Assembly (NCBI GenBank): GCA_900545055.1
Contig: UQXP01000022.1
Span: 1 to 25,137, forward strand
Reading direction: 5' to 3'
DNA: 25,137 nt
DNA from: an uncultured Collinsella sp.
GTDB taxonomy: Bacteria > Actinomycetota > Coriobacteriia > Coriobacteriales > Coriobacteriaceae
The translations under genes were made by a program, and so were the position numbers. The first letter of the stretch is position 1; each line of letters opens with the position of its first letter. Of this stretch, positions 24,179-25,137 are shown in pieces. The notes beneath the pieces are model-generated. The model was not told where the DNA came from and ran no database searches. It was given only the letters and a program-made list of their open reading frames with translations.

Positions 24179-25057
24179 GTGTACGATCGACGACTTGAGG
24201 CCATATCGGCCGCTGCGGAGCTGGGAAGCTTCTCGCGTGCGGCGGCACAATTGCGCGTGTCGACTCCGGCGCTCGTCAAGCAGGTGTCGGGCTTCGAGGC
24301 CGAGTTCGGCATCACGCTGTTCGAACGCTCGCACTCGGGCGTCAAAGTGACGCCGGCCGGCGCACTGCTGGTGGACGACGCGCGCTCGATCATGCGGCAG
24401 TCCGAGGACGCGCTGCGCCGTGCCCGACGCGCGGCGGGCGATGGCGGTGCCGTGCGCCTGGGCGTGTCGATGATGTGCCCGGGGCGCCAAACGCTGTCGA
24501 TGTGGTCGGGCATCCACGATCTGGAACCGTCGCTGCGATTTGAAATCGTGCCGGTAAGCGATCTCTACGACGAGCGCGAGACCGTCATGCGTAGCTTGGG
24601 CCGCGAGGTCGATGTGGTGCAATCGAGTTTTTCTACCCCACGCTGGGGTGATGCCTGCCAAAAGCTCCGCATTGTCAACGTGCCGTTTTATATCGATCTG
24701 CCGCGCACGAGCCCGCTGGCGCGCAAGAATCGCATTACGGTTGCCGACTTGGAGGGTATGCGTCTGCGCGTACTGCGCCACGGCAACGACGCCATGGACA
24801 GCCTGCGCATCGATCTTTTGGCCGATGGCGGCGTGGACGTGATCGACGTGGACAGTTTTGACTTTGCGCTCTTTAACGAGGCGGAGGAAAAGGGCGACGC
24901 GGTGCTCACTTGCGGGGCGTGGTCGGGCGTGCACCCGGCTTTTGTAGGCGTGCCGTTCCTATGTGGCCGCGAGGTGCCGGTCTTCTTGCACTACCCGCTC
25001 GAGCCCACCCTCCAAGTACAAAAATTCGTCAACGCCATGGCCCAACTCCTCAAGTAG
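24179..25057 (+). CDS. LysR-family transcriptional regulator
   Basis: This 292-residue regulator starts at GTG 24179, preceded by GGGAG at 6 nt; an in-frame ATG at 24146 adds 11 residues and no site. The N-terminal winged helix-turn-helix is clear: AISAAAELGSFSRAAAQLRVS, then PALVKQVSGFEAEFGITLFER, and VTPAGALLVDDA. The effector-binding half is present but diverges from well-known members. The gene is divergent from the SDR-MFS-Gfo/Idh cluster, the standard arrangement for a LysR regulator and its target, so it probably activates that cluster when its substrate or a product is present. Confidence 0.9.
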   Translation: MYDRRLEAISAAAELGSFSRAAAQLRVSTPALVKQVSGFEAEFGITLFERSHSGVKVTPAGALLVDDARSIMRQSEDALRRARRAAGDGGAVRLGVSMMCPGRQTLSMWSGIHDLEPSLRFEIVPVSDLYDERETVMRSLGREVDVVQSSFSTPRWGDACQKLRIVNVPFYIDLPRTSPLARKNRITVADLEGMRLRVLRHGNDAMDSLRIDLLADGGVDVIDVDSFDFALFNEAEEKGDAVLTCGAWSGVHPAFVGVPFLCGREVPVFLHYPLEPTLQVQKFVNAMAQLLK

Positions 25058-25137
25058 CTCATTTGGCGCGGGTAGTCTTTTTGGGACGTGTCTCTATAGT
25101 TTTGTCAACCGCGTGCTTCGCGCCATTTCGGCATGAC

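Noticed and set aside
25058..25137. Minus-strand TTGACA near the window end as a promoter
   Set aside because: No -10 lies 16-18 bp downstream, and the region is cut by the window edge.
1..25137. tRNA or rRNA genes
   Set aside because: No cloverleaf with a TTCGA-type arm or rRNA-like segment was recognised by eye in the intergenic regions.

Overview
The window is GC-rich and reads like the chromosome of a Gram-positive gut Coriobacteriia member, most like Collinsella. The evidence is a sortase-anchored surface protein with an LANTG signal, an LtaS-type phosphoglycerol transferase, GTG starts behind strong AGGAG sites, and many intergenic hairpins. The genus is an inference from style and gene content; no rRNA or other marker is present.

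Layout. 1-355: a terminator for an upstream gene, then a three-unit array of alternating inverted 14-nt motifs, then short AAAATGAG repeats. 356-4444 (+): a 1362-residue secreted FG-GAP/fibronectin/Ig-like protein anchored by sortase. 4445-5006: its terminator, a second four-unit array of the same family, two copies of a GAAGGCCAC hairpin, and a perfect 30-bp inverted repeat. 5007-7307 (-): a lipoteichoic-acid-synthase-like membrane enzyme. 7522-8394 (+): a nitroreductase. 8553-13292 (+): a potassium block with a Kup transporter, a 64-residue single-pass membrane peptide, a terminator, and a KdpD/KdpE-type two-component pair without kdpFABC in view. 13385-15952 (-): an RlmKL-type 23S rRNA methyltransferase whose N-terminal catalytic motif looks lost. 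16028-16855 (+): a Cof-type HAD phosphatase. 17049-17753 (+): a small transaldolase. 18044-20191 (-): Tex. 20612-23945 (-): a three-gene cluster (SDR dehydrogenase, OFA-type MFS transporter, Gfo/Idh/MocA dehydrogenase) facing a divergent LysR regulator at 24179-25057 (+), which probably controls it.

How the genes work together. The SDR-MFS-Gfo/Idh set with its LysR regulator looks like an inducible uptake and oxidation module for a small hydroxylated compound; the substrate is not visible. Kup and the KdpDE-like pair suggest K+ uptake controlled by a two-component system whose usual target, KdpFABC, is absent here. The surface protein and the LtaS-like enzyme both act on the envelope.

The most unusual structure is the pair of intergenic arrays flanking the surface-protein gene. 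All seven units have a 14-nt arm, exactly 18 nt, and an inverted 14-nt arm, repeated every 61-62 bp. The ends of each arm are fixed and its middle varies without restoring pairing, which points to a DNA-level site more than a conserved RNA hairpin. I do not recognise this repeat.
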